Source: Pseudomonadales bacterium (GTDB lineage: Bacteria > Pseudomonadota > Gammaproteobacteria > Pseudomonadales > DT-91). Taken from it: a stretch of 9,237 nucleotides of DNA. How positions within the stretch are numbered: position 1 is the first letter of the stretch; every line of letters starts with the position of its first letter. The stretch spans positions 1 to 9,237 of the forward strand of contig JABSRR010000035.1 of assembly GCA_013215025.1 (NCBI GenBank), read 5' to 3'. A program made the translations under genes and the position numbers. Below are positions 1 through 6,040 of the stretch, in pieces. The notes below the pieces were generated by a model, which was given only the letters and a program-made list of their open reading frames with translations, made no database searches and was not told the DNA's origin.

Positions 1-714
1 GCCGAAGATCTAGCCGCATTTAATCATGAAAACCTGGTGCGCGCAGTAGCCGCTTTTCCGCTTCCTATCATCAGTGCAGTGGGGCACGAGGTTGATACCA
101 CGCTTTGTGATTTAGTCGCGGATGTTCGCGCACCTACACCGTCAGCCGCCGCCGAGATGATTAGTCCAGATCAAGAACAGCTGCAACAAAGCCTTGATTA
201 TAGCTATCAGCGACTGTGTCAAAGCATGAGTAATCGCCTCTCGTCAGCTCAGCAGCTATTACAGTTAAAGCAAGCTAATTTGCAACACCCGTTACAAACC
301 CTGCAGGTTTTTCAGCAACAGTTTGCTCATTTAGCACGGCAGCTTAGTCAGGCCTTATTACATAGCGTAGAGAGTTATCAGCATCGCCTCGCACAGCTGC
401 AATTGCGTCAGCAACAACAAAGCCCTGCGGCGGCTATCCAACAACACCAAGCATTCAATTTGCAGTTACAGAATCGACTTAAACAGAGCATGCTGGTGCA
501 ACTGCAAGCCGCCAAACAGCAGCTTGCCGCATCTGCATCGCAACTCGAGATCGTGAGCCCCCTAGCTACTCTTAGTCGCGGCTACAGTATTGTGAAAGAT
601 CAGCAGCAACAGATTATCGCCGACAGCAATCAGCTTAACGTAGATGATGAGGTGCAGGTGCAGCTGCACAAAGGCAGCTTTGTAGCCAAAGTGGCGAAAA
701 TAAAAAGTAAATAG
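1..714 (+). CDS. xseA: Exodeoxyribonuclease VII large subunit, C-terminal part (5' end outside window)
   Basis: This is the large subunit of exonuclease VII, the XseA/XseB complex that degrades single-stranded DNA to oligonucleotides in the cytoplasm. The frame is open from base 1, so the visible 237 residues are the C-terminal half of a protein of usually about 450; the GTG at 37 is internal, because the upstream codons ([12 protein letters not shown]) already match the family. Conserved blocks are [10 protein letters not shown] (visible residues 25-34) and [11 protein letters not shown] (43-53), typical of the catalytic domain. A long helical, coiled-coil-like stretch (about 55-185) is very rich in Gln and Leu, and the family's terminal LATLSRGYS block starts at 188, followed by a short beta-rich tail. 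The gene ends at TAG 712-714, convergent with lipB. The N-terminal OB-fold is not in view. xseB is not visible. Identification is secure from the motifs. Confidence 0.96.
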   Translation, partial: AEDLAAFNHENLVRAVAAFPLPIISAVGHEVDTTLCDLVADVRAPTPSAAAEMISPDQEQLQQSLDYSYQRLCQSMSNRLSSAQQLLQLKQANLQHPLQTLQVFQQQFAHLARQLSQALLHSVESYQHRLAQLQLRQQQQSPAAAIQQHQAFNLQLQNRLKQSMLVQLQAAKQQLAASASQLEIVSPLATLSRGYSIVKDQQQQIIADSNQLNVDDEVQVQLHKGSFVAKVAKIKSK

Positions 715-726
715 ACTTTTATTTTC
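696..726. terminator. AT-only inverted repeat over the xseA stop codon, possible weak terminator
   Basis: The arms at 696-708 (GAAAATAAAAAGT) and 715-726 (ACTTTTATTTTC) are complementary over 12 pairs with one bulged A, around a 6-nt loop that contains the xseA stop codon. The right arm is T-rich on the + strand and the left arm is T-rich on the minus strand, so it could help end transcription from either side. The stem has almost no GC pairs, so it would be weak. This is inference from base pairing only. Confidence 0.3.
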
Positions 727-728
727 TA

Positions 729-752
729 AGCTGCCAAATTAGCTGCCAAATT
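729..752. repeat. Perfect tandem duplication of a 12-bp unit between xseA and lipB
   Basis: The 12-mer AGCTGCCAAATT occurs twice back to back at 729-740 and 741-752. It lies in the convergent gap between xseA and lipB and encodes nothing. Each copy contains GCTGCCAA, the left arm of the hairpin described at 730-770. It looks like a local slippage or duplication event. Confidence 0.9.
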
Positions 753-770
753 AACAGCAGCCTTGGCAGC
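730..770. terminator. Inverted repeat with two alternative left arms, candidate bidirectional terminator
   Basis: GCTGCCAA at 742-749 pairs perfectly with TTGGCAGC at 763-770 around a 13-nt loop. The duplicated unit supplies a second, equivalent arm at 730-737, so one right arm can pair with either of two left arms. The position between the xseA stop (714) and the lipB stop (776-778) is where a shared terminator is expected. No clear T-run follows on either strand, so it does not fit the classic intrinsic terminator. It could instead protect 3' ends or act with Rho. Confidence 0.4.
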
Positions 771-775
771 AGATA

Positions 776-1432
776 TCAATCCGCAAATTCAACCGTTTGG
801 TAATCTAGGGCCGCAACAAACTTATTCAGCGCTTGCTGCTGAACCTGCTGAAAATCCACCGACACAAAATCACGCATTTGCGTCATCGGCATGCCGGCAT
901 AGCCACAGGGGTTAATTTGCGCAAATGGGCTGAGATCCATATCAACATTTAAGGCAAGGCCATGGTAGCTGCAGCCTTTCCTCACTCTTAGCCCCAGCGA
1001 GGCAATTTTAGCCAGTGATTGCGCAGCCTTAACATAAACCCCTGGGGCACCTGGCTTAAGCTCGGCCGTAATGTCGTACTCTGCCAGCAAGTCTATCAAC
1101 TGCTGCTCAAGCATAGAAACAAAGGCTTTTACCGAGATATTGTGCCGCTTTAGATCAATCAAGAAATACATCACTAACTGGCCCGGGCCATGGTAAGTGA
1201 TTTGACCACCGCGATCGCTCTGTACGAGTGGAATGTCCGATTGGTATAGCAGATGTTCCGCTTTACCGGCCTGACCTTGGGTAAACACAGCCTGATGCTC
1301 AACTAACCAAATTTGATCGGCGCTATTGCTATCTCGGCTATCGGTATATTCGCGCATCGCCTGCCAGACATCTTGATAGTCTGCCTGCTGCCAATGCTTA
1401 ACCATCAATATATGCTGACTATTAGGCAACAT
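776..1432 (-). CDS. lipB: Octanoyl-[acyl-carrier-protein]:protein octanoyltransferase
   Basis: LipB transfers the octanoyl group from acyl carrier protein to the lipoyl domains of 2-oxoacid dehydrogenases and the glycine cleavage H protein. LipA then inserts sulfur, so this is the first step of cytoplasmic lipoate synthesis. The 218-residue protein matches the family's usual length. It shows [19 protein letters not shown] (residues 42-60), the [12 protein letters not shown] block (74-85), the catalytic lysine in KIASLGLR (K142) and the catalytic cysteine in INPCGYAGM (C176). The ATG abuts the TAA of ybeD with no spacing and in the same frame. No clear ribosome site is visible, suggesting coupled translation. 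ATG at residue 10 is a possible later start, but the first residues align well with E. coli LipB. lipA, often the next gene, does not follow here; xseA lies downstream in the opposite direction. Confidence 0.97.
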   Translation of the reverse strand: MLPNSQHILMVKHWQQADYQDVWQAMREYTDSRDSNSADQIWLVEHQAVFTQGQAGKAEHLLYQSDIPLVQSDRGGQITYHGPGQLVMYFLIDLKRHNISVKAFVSMLEQQLIDLLAEYDITAELKPGAPGVYVKAAQSLAKIASLGLRVRKGCSYHGLALNVDMDLSPFAQINPCGYAGMPMTQMRDFVSVDFQQVQQQALNKFVAALDYQTVEFAD

Positions 1433-1723
1433 TTAAATGACCATTTTCACAGCAGGATGCCGTTGTAAATCGCGATGTATTGCCGACAACTGCTGCTCGC
1501 CGGTGGCACGAATAATGATGTGAACAGAAACAAAGGTGCCTTTGCGACTGGGCCGCGTCTTCACCTTATCGCGTCTGATTTCGGGGGCATGCTGCTGCAT
1601 GATGCTAAACACTTGATCAATAAACTGCTCGCTGGCATCGCCTAACACGCGAATAGGATAATCACAGGGGAACTCAATTTTTGGCGCATCGGGCGCAGCT
1701 TTCTTAGCCATCGGTTTAGCCAT
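1433..1723 (-). CDS. ybeD: YbeD/DUF493 family small protein
   Basis: This 96-residue protein belongs to the YbeD (DUF493) family, whose small ferredoxin-like fold resembles ACT-type regulatory domains. Its biochemical role is not established; the steady placement between dacA and lipB is the main functional hint. Visible features are FPCDYPIRVLG (18-28), a QQHAPE segment (43-48) and the conserved C-terminal part from SRKGTFVSVHI (59-69) to VKMVI (92-96). The first ATG is used here, giving an N-terminus rich in Lys and Ala. A second ATG at 1709-1711 (residue 5) is equally plausible, since neither has a clear ribosome site. The first four codons are nearly repeated by the next four. The gene starts 14 nt after dacA ends, and its TAA directly precedes the lipB ATG. 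Confidence 0.93.
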   Translation of the reverse strand: MAKPMAKKAAPDAPKIEFPCDYPIRVLGDASEQFIDQVFSIMQQHAPEIRRDKVKTRPSRKGTFVSVHIIIRATGEQQLSAIHRDLQRHPAVKMVI

Positions 1724-1737
1724 CGATAATATTGCTA

Positions 1738-2922
1738 TTAATTCAGCAATTTAGTAAAAAACAGCACAATCTTTCCCCATAGCTGGGCAAAAAAGCCGCC
1801 CGACTCAACAGCCTCAGCAAGCACCGCTGACTCGCGAGCCAATACGGTATCACCTAAAACTAAGGCAATATTGCCAACAGCTTGTTGCGCTTTTAAAGGC
1901 GCTTGTAGATACTTTTCAACTTCCAACCTGACTTCTAATTGATCACGCTGCGAACGCGGTAAAGTAACATAGATATCGGCTTTAGCCACAATATTGGCCT
2001 CTGGCTGCGCGCCCCCGTATATTTTAGCAGTTGTGAGCTGATCACCTTTTGAATAAGGCTTAAGAGTCTCATAAAAGCGAAAGCCATAGGATAATAATTT
2101 TTGCGACTCTTGCGCTCGCGACTCTTGAGAACGCGCACCCATCACCACCGAGATCAGTCGCATATCCGCTTTCTTTGCTGACGCAACCAAGCAATACCCT
2201 GCAGCCTTGGTATACCCAGTTTTTAAGCCGTCAACTGAGGGGTCTCGCCATAAAAGCTTATTGCGGTTCGGTTGCTTAATATTATTGTAAGTGAAAGATT
2301 TTTCTGCGTAGAGCTTATAAGCCTCGGGAAAGTCTTGAATCACAGCCTGCGCCAATAATGCCATATCGCGCGCGGTGGTTTGGTGCTGAGCCGCCGGCAG
2401 ACCGTGTGGATTTTCGAAATAGGTGTTTTTCATGCCAAGCAGCTTTGCCTGTTGATTCATTAAATCAACAAAGGCAGCTTCAGAACCAGCCAAATGCTCA
2501 GCCAGCGCAACAGTTGCATCATTGCCCGAGGAAATGATCACGCCTTTTAATAGATCGGAGACAGAGACCTGCTTACCGGCCTCCAGCCACATTAGCGAGG
2601 AGCCATTAAAAACCGGGTTTTGCGCCCAGGCATTAGGTGAAATAGTGGTGATGTCGTCAGCGGTAATCGTACCGGCGGCTATTTCATGGTCTACTACATA
2701 GGCCGTCATCATTTTTGTCAGACTGGCTGGCTCTAATAGCTGATCAGCATTTTTTTCCACCAATACTTTACCGCTATTAGCGTCCATCAAGATATAGGCT
2801 TTAGCAGCAATTGCGGGTGGGCTTGGCATTAAAATATCTTGCGCGGCTGCTTTAACGCTCAGCAAAGCGAAAATTGACAACAATAAAAAGCGAGAAGCAA
2901 GCGTGGTGAATGGTTTGAGCAT
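1738..2922 (-). CDS. dacA: D-alanyl-D-alanine carboxypeptidase, PBP5/PBP6 type
   Basis: This low-molecular-mass penicillin-binding protein removes the terminal D-Ala from peptidoglycan pentapeptides in the periplasm, limiting the donors for cross-linking. The 394-residue protein is close to E. coli PBP5 (403). A signal peptide with K3 and R11 and a hydrophobic core ends near AAAQ (residues 25-28). The active-site triad motifs are all present: SLTK (67-70, nucleophile S67), SGN (132-134) and KTG (234-236). A beta-rich PBP5 C-terminal domain follows (about 285-375). The last residues (about 375-394, FFAQLWGKIVLFFTKLLN) form the amphipathic helix that anchors such proteins to the outer face of the inner membrane. 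The gene is separated from rlpA by 108 bp with a hairpin and a weak promoter candidate, so it may have its own transcription start. The paralogue names dacA and dacC cannot be told apart from sequence alone. Confidence 0.96.
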   Translation of the reverse strand: MLKPFTTLASRFLLLSIFALLSVKAAAQDILMPSPPAIAAKAYILMDANSGKVLVEKNADQLLEPASLTKMMTAYVVDHEIAAGTITADDITTISPNAWAQNPVFNGSSLMWLEAGKQVSVSDLLKGVIISSGNDATVALAEHLAGSEAAFVDLMNQQAKLLGMKNTYFENPHGLPAAQHQTTARDMALLAQAVIQDFPEAYKLYAEKSFTYNNIKQPNRNKLLWRDPSVDGLKTGYTKAAGYCLVASAKKADMRLISVVMGARSQESRAQESQKLLSYGFRFYETLKPYSKGDQLTTAKIYGGAQPEANIVAKADIYVTLPRSQRDQLEVRLEVEKYLQAPLKAQQAVGNIALVLGDTVLARESAVLAEAVESGGFFAQLWGKIVLFFTKLLN

Positions 2923-2975
2923 AAATAGACTTAAGTATTGATCAGCTGATGACGTTACTGCAGGTAAAACGCAGC

Positions 2976-3004
2976 ATTAAATTGGTTTGCTATGCTAACA
3001 AGAA
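2976..3004 (-). promoter_or_regulatory. Weak sigma70-like promoter candidate upstream of dacA
   Basis: On the minus strand, TTTAAT (2981-2976) matches the -10 consensus at five of six positions. With a 17-nt spacer it is preceded by TTCTTG (3004-2999), a poor -35 element. The site lies about 55-80 bp before the dacA ATG, in the only long gap of the minus-strand cluster. It is suggested mostly by location and spacing and could be chance in AT-rich DNA. A perfect 10-bp palindrome, ATCAGCTGAT, sits at 2941-2950 between this site and the ATG and might be an operator; nothing identifies a regulator. Confidence 0.25.
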
Positions 3005-3042
3005 TCCCATCAAAGTGCCACGCTGTGACGCTAGTTGATGGG
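2997..3042 (-). terminator. Hairpin at the rlpA stop codon, candidate terminator or attenuator before dacA
   Basis: On the minus strand CCCATCAA (3042-3035) pairs perfectly with TTGATGGG (3013-3006). Inside it a smaller stem, GTCAC/GTGGC with loop AGC (3029-3017), can form with one wobble pair. The left arm encodes the last residues of RlpA. The stem is followed by ATTCTTGTT (3005-2997), a moderately T-rich tail rather than a pure T-run. Such an element could reduce read-through from rlpA into dacA or stabilise the upstream mRNA end. The base pairing is certain; the function is inferred. Confidence 0.42.
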
Positions 3043-3900
3043 CAGCAATATGGTATCGGTAAAACCTTGTTCTGCGGCTAATTGACGCGCCGATGCGATG
3101 TCAGTGCCGTAAATCGGCCCAATTTGCAGTCGATGCAGCTGATCCTCATATTGCACCACACGGGCAGGTAAATCAGTCGACTGCTGCAAGCGATTCAAGC
3201 GCTGCTCGGCAGTTTGAAGCTGCGCATAAGCAGCAAGCTGAAGCAGCCATGTCTTTGACGGCGAGCTTATATGTCCAGCACCATGCGCTTGCTTGCCGGT
3301 CATGCTGCGTGCAGGCTGACGGAAGCTAGCTGGATCAATAGCTTCAACTAAAACCTTGGCCGTGCCGCTACGAATAAAGTCTAGCTTGGTCGCCGCAGCA
3401 TAGGATAAATCGATAATTCGGCCAGGATGAAATGGACCTCGATCGTTTACACGAACAATCGCTGTCTTCTGATTCTCAAGATTAGTGACTTTAACATAGG
3501 AGGGGATCGGCAGACTTTTATGCGCTGCCGTCATGGCATAAATACTGTAGACCTCACCATTCGAGGTTTTGTGCCCATGAAACTTTAAACCATACCATGA
3601 GGCACCACCTTCCTCGCGATAGCCTTTCGCGCTCGGCATAACCGTATAAGTTTTGCCAAGCACCGTATATGGGCTTTTATTCCCGGCCTTTCGAATAGGC
3701 TCATCCTTAGGTATCGCATCACTGATGGTATCTGGGTTCAGTAACAATACTGGATGATAATCATCTTCAACCGCATAGCGCCCCTCATTACCGTTTTTTT
3801 TATCGGGCGCCGAGCCACAGGCCGTTAGCAGGCAAGCAAATAAAAACACCGCATACTGCAGCGGCAAGCACGCCGAACCATTCAAACTATCGCTCTGCAT
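3031..3900 (-). CDS. rlpA: RlpA-type lytic transglycosylase lipoprotein with SPOR domain
   Basis: RlpA proteins are outer-membrane lipoproteins. In Pseudomonas RlpA cleaves glycan strands lacking stem peptides, helping daughter-cell separation. The 289 residues contain a hydrophobic leader ending in a lipobox LTAC (25-28, lipidated C28). A disordered linker is followed by the double-psi beta-barrel domain (about 96-190) with ASWYG (100-104), H110 and VNDRGPF (151-157, conserved acidic D153). A C-terminal SPOR domain (about 216-289) is expected to bind denuded septal glycan. The ATG is placed directly against the mltB TAA, in the same frame, and no earlier start is possible. Oddly, the leader (MQSDSLNGSACLPLQ) has no Lys or Arg and one Asp, unlike normal signal peptides. 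In a neighbouring frame the ATG at 3881-3879 would begin MVRRACRC, which suggests a possible indel. The main body is intact. Confidence 0.94.
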   Translation of the reverse strand: MQSDSLNGSACLPLQYAVFLFACLLTACGSAPDKKNGNEGRYAVEDDYHPVLLLNPDTISDAIPKDEPIRKAGNKSPYTVLGKTYTVMPSAKGYREEGGASWYGLKFHGHKTSNGEVYSIYAMTAAHKSLPIPSYVKVTNLENQKTAIVRVNDRGPFHPGRIIDLSYAAATKLDFIRSGTAKVLVEAIDPASFRQPARSMTGKQAHGAGHISSPSKTWLLQLAAYAQLQTAEQRLNRLQQSTDLPARVVQYEDQLHRLQIGPIYGTDIASARQLAAEQGFTDTILLPIN

Positions 3901-4884
3901 TTACATGGCTCGACTAAAGCGAATCAGCTCACTTAATTGAAATACTGCCATTGCATATAAGCGACTGTGATTATAGCGGGTGATGGCATAAAAATTTTCA
4001 AAACCTAGCCAATATTCGTCACCCTCTGCGGCACTCAGCTTGATTAAACTCACTTTCGCCGCTGCATCAATTTGCTTAGGTATTTTCAATCCTGCTTGAC
4101 GCAAGCTAGCTACGCTGTGATTGGGTTTCAAGCCCTTGCTAATTAATTCAGCAGGGATCGCTTGAGACTGAAGCTGTATAGCGACAGGCTCACCATAACG
4201 CCATTTATGTTGCTTAAAATAATTGGCGACGGAAGCCATTGCATCATCTGGATTTTGCCAAATATCAGCTTTTTTATCGCCATCAAAGTCGACCGCATAG
4301 GCGCGATAGCTGCTAGGGATAAACTGGCCAAAGCCCATCGCACCGGCATATGAGCCTACTAATGAACTTACATCGATTGATTGCTCTTGACCCAATAGCA
4401 ACAGCTGCTCAAGCTGACCGCGAAAAAAGCTAGCGCGGGGCGGGTAATCGAAGCCCAGCGTCAACAAGGCGTCAAGCACACGATAGCTGCCTGCCACTTT
4501 ACCATAACGCGTTTCTACCCCAAGAATTGCCAATATAATCGCTGGCTCAACCTGAAACTGTTGCGCAACCTGCATCAGCGTTTGTTGATGTTCGCGCCCA
4601 AAAGCTACGCCATTATCCAAACGCTTTTGCTCAATAAATATACGTCGATAATCGCCCCAGTTTAACACCCGCTCAGCAGGCTTAGAGATAGCATCGATTA
4701 TGCCCTGTTGATATTTACCCTGCGATAAAATAGCCAACACGCTATCAACATCTTGCTTATGCTCAGCTGCAAAGCGCTGCGCAAACGCTTTTACCTCAGC
4801 CCTATCAGCATAGTTAGCTTGCACAAGCGGTGCAGTCAATAAGATAGATAAAAACCAGCAAGAAATAGTGAAACTGCGAAACAT
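3901..4884 (-). CDS. mltB: Membrane-bound lytic murein transglycosylase B family protein (MltB/SltB1 type)
   Basis: This periplasmic family GH103 enzyme cuts the MurNAc-GlcNAc bond of peptidoglycan and leaves 1,6-anhydro ends. Numbering from the start chosen here (327 residues), the catalytic glutamate is E124 in ILGVETRYG. Other family blocks are GSYAGAMGFGQFIPSS (177-192), an EF-hand-like DFDGDKKADIW (199-209) matching the Slt35 calcium loop, and ITRYNHS near the C-terminus (301-307). I chose the ATG at 4884-4882 because AGGA lies 8 nt upstream and the protein then begins with a compact signal peptide (MFRSFT, hydrophobic core, cleavage near VQA/N at 22-24). Starts at 4893 or 4926 also exist in frame; the latter would overlap rodA by 32 bp. 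No lipobox cysteine is present, unlike E. coli MltB, so a soluble SltB1-like enzyme is likely. rlpA follows without spacing. Confidence 0.94.
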   Translation of the reverse strand: MFRSFTISCWFLSILLTAPLVQANYADRAEVKAFAQRFAAEHKQDVDSVLAILSQGKYQQGIIDAISKPAERVLNWGDYRRIFIEQKRLDNGVAFGREHQQTLMQVAQQFQVEPAIILAILGVETRYGKVAGSYRVLDALLTLGFDYPPRASFFRGQLEQLLLLGQEQSIDVSSLVGSYAGAMGFGQFIPSSYRAYAVDFDGDKKADIWQNPDDAMASVANYFKQHKWRYGEPVAIQLQSQAIPAELISKGLKPNHSVASLRQAGLKIPKQIDAAAKVSLIKLSAAEGDEYWLGFENFYAITRYNHSRLYAMAVFQLSELIRFSRAM

Positions 4885-4892
4885 AGCGATCA

Positions 4893-4896
4893 TCCT
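4893..4896 (-). promoter_or_regulatory. Ribosome binding site deciding the mltB start
   Basis: On the minus strand AGGA overlaps the rodA stop (TAGGA) and lies 8 nt before the ATG at 4884-4882. The ATG at 4893-4891 overlaps this site and the ATG at 4926 lies well upstream of it. The site therefore favours 4884 as the mltB start and suggests translation coupled to rodA termination. Confidence 0.6.
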
Positions 4897-6040
4897 AACG
4901 TGAAAATTGTTGCTTATCCGATGCAATAGCCATCAAAATACCAAATGCTAATAATAATGTCACAATTGATGTACCACCCTGACTTACCAAAGGCAGCGGT
5001 ACACCAACAACCGGTAAAATGCCAGACACCATACCGGCGTTGACAAAGACATACACAAAAAAAGTTAAGGTAATACTTGAGGCGACTAATTTGTTAAACG
5101 TAGTTTTAGCCTGCCATGCGATAAATAAGCCTCTAGCAATTACCAGCGCATACAAGACAAACAGAATAATTACCCCTTTAAAACCCTGCTCTTCTGCTAA
5201 TACTGCGATAATAAAATCAGTATGCGTTTCTGGTAAAAAATTAAGCTGCGACTGGGTACCGTTAAGAAAGCCTTTACCGTCCCAACCCCCTGAGCCTATG
5301 GCGGTTTTTGACTGTAAAATATTCCAGCCAGCGCCAAATTTATCCCGCTCTGGGTCTAACAAAGTCAAAATGCGTCCTCTTTGATAGGGGTGCAAAACAA
5401 AATGCCATAATGGCCAGGCACTGGCTGCAAACAACGCGACTGCAGAGAACACATACCACCACGATAAACCAGATAATAACAGCACAAAAACACCTGAGGA
5501 AGCAACTAAAATGGAGGTGCCCAAATCAGGTTGTGAGGCAATTAATAAGGTGGGTAACGCAATCAAGGCTAAGCTGACAAAAACATATTTAAACCTGGGC
5601 GGTAATACCCTTGCACTCAGATACCAAGCAATCGTCAACGGCATAATAATTTTAATTAACTCTGAGGGTTGAAACCTTCCAATAACTGGCACCGCAATCC
5701 AGCGCTGTGCACCTTTGGCGCCAATACCAATAAGTGGCACGAGCAACAGTAAAATAATACCGGCAAGATAAAAGTATATGGCTGAATTTTTATAAAACCG
5801 CATTGGCAACTGCGCAACGACGATCATTGCAAAAAAGCCCACAGCCATAAAACTAAGCTGTCGCTTTAAACTCGAAATCGGATAATCAGAGGCGCTATAT
5901 AGCAATGTTAGACCAAATGATGATAGACAAATCAGTGATAACAATAGCCAAGGGTCAAGGTGCAGGTTTAGCCACAGGCTAGATCGCCTGCGCATCCCTG
6001 AGAGATCTAACTGTCTGACATATTCTGGTGAATCTTGCAT
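4895..6040 (-). CDS. rodA: Rod shape-determining peptidoglycan glycosyltransferase RodA (SEDS family)
   Basis: RodA (also called MrdB) is the polytopic inner-membrane glycosyltransferase that polymerises lipid II for side-wall growth, working with PBP2, MreBCD and RodZ. The 381 residues are close to E. coli RodA (370) with a slightly longer cytoplasmic N-terminus (1-29, basic MRRR at 16-19). About ten hydrophobic segments are visible from residue 30 onward. SEDS motifs include GAQRW (110-114), FQPSEL (123-128), SQPDLGTS (169-176), GTQSQLNFLPETHTDF (261-276) and PLVSQGGTS (350-358). D275 in the HTDF motif corresponds to the essential aspartate of the family (D262 in E. coli numbering, from memory). 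The start overlaps the mrdA stop by one base (TAATG) and is preceded by a purine-rich ribosome site. The TAG end abuts the mltB ribosome site. The family could be confused with FtsW, but pairing with PBP2 supports RodA. Confidence 0.97.
   Translation of the reverse strand: MQDSPEYVRQLDLSGMRRRSSLWLNLHLDPWLLLSLICLSSFGLTLLYSASDYPISSLKRQLSFMAVGFFAMIVVAQLPMRFYKNSAIYFYLAGIILLLLVPLIGIGAKGAQRWIAVPVIGRFQPSELIKIIMPLTIAWYLSARVLPPRFKYVFVSLALIALPTLLIASQPDLGTSILVASSGVFVLLLSGLSWWYVFSAVALFAASAWPLWHFVLHPYQRGRILTLLDPERDKFGAGWNILQSKTAIGSGGWDGKGFLNGTQSQLNFLPETHTDFIIAVLAEEQGFKGVIILFVLYALVIARGLFIAWQAKTTFNKLVASSITLTFFVYVFVNAGMVSGILPVVGVPLPLVSQGGTSIVTLLLAFGILMAIASDKQQFSR

Noticed and set aside
37..39. GTG at 37 as the start of xseA.
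   Set aside because: The twelve codons before it are open and match the family sequence, so it is an internal valine.
2100..2138. A repeated GCGACTCTTG in dacA as a possible regulatory or mobile repeat.
   Set aside because: It encodes the SQESRAQES stretch inside an intact protein, and two 10-base copies in coding DNA are best seen as a local coding repeat.
5019..5577. Open frames on the + strand opposite rodA, of 121 and 89 codons.
   Set aside because: They lie wholly antisense to a conserved SEDS gene, show no family resemblance and no ribosome site; they are shadows of biased codon use.
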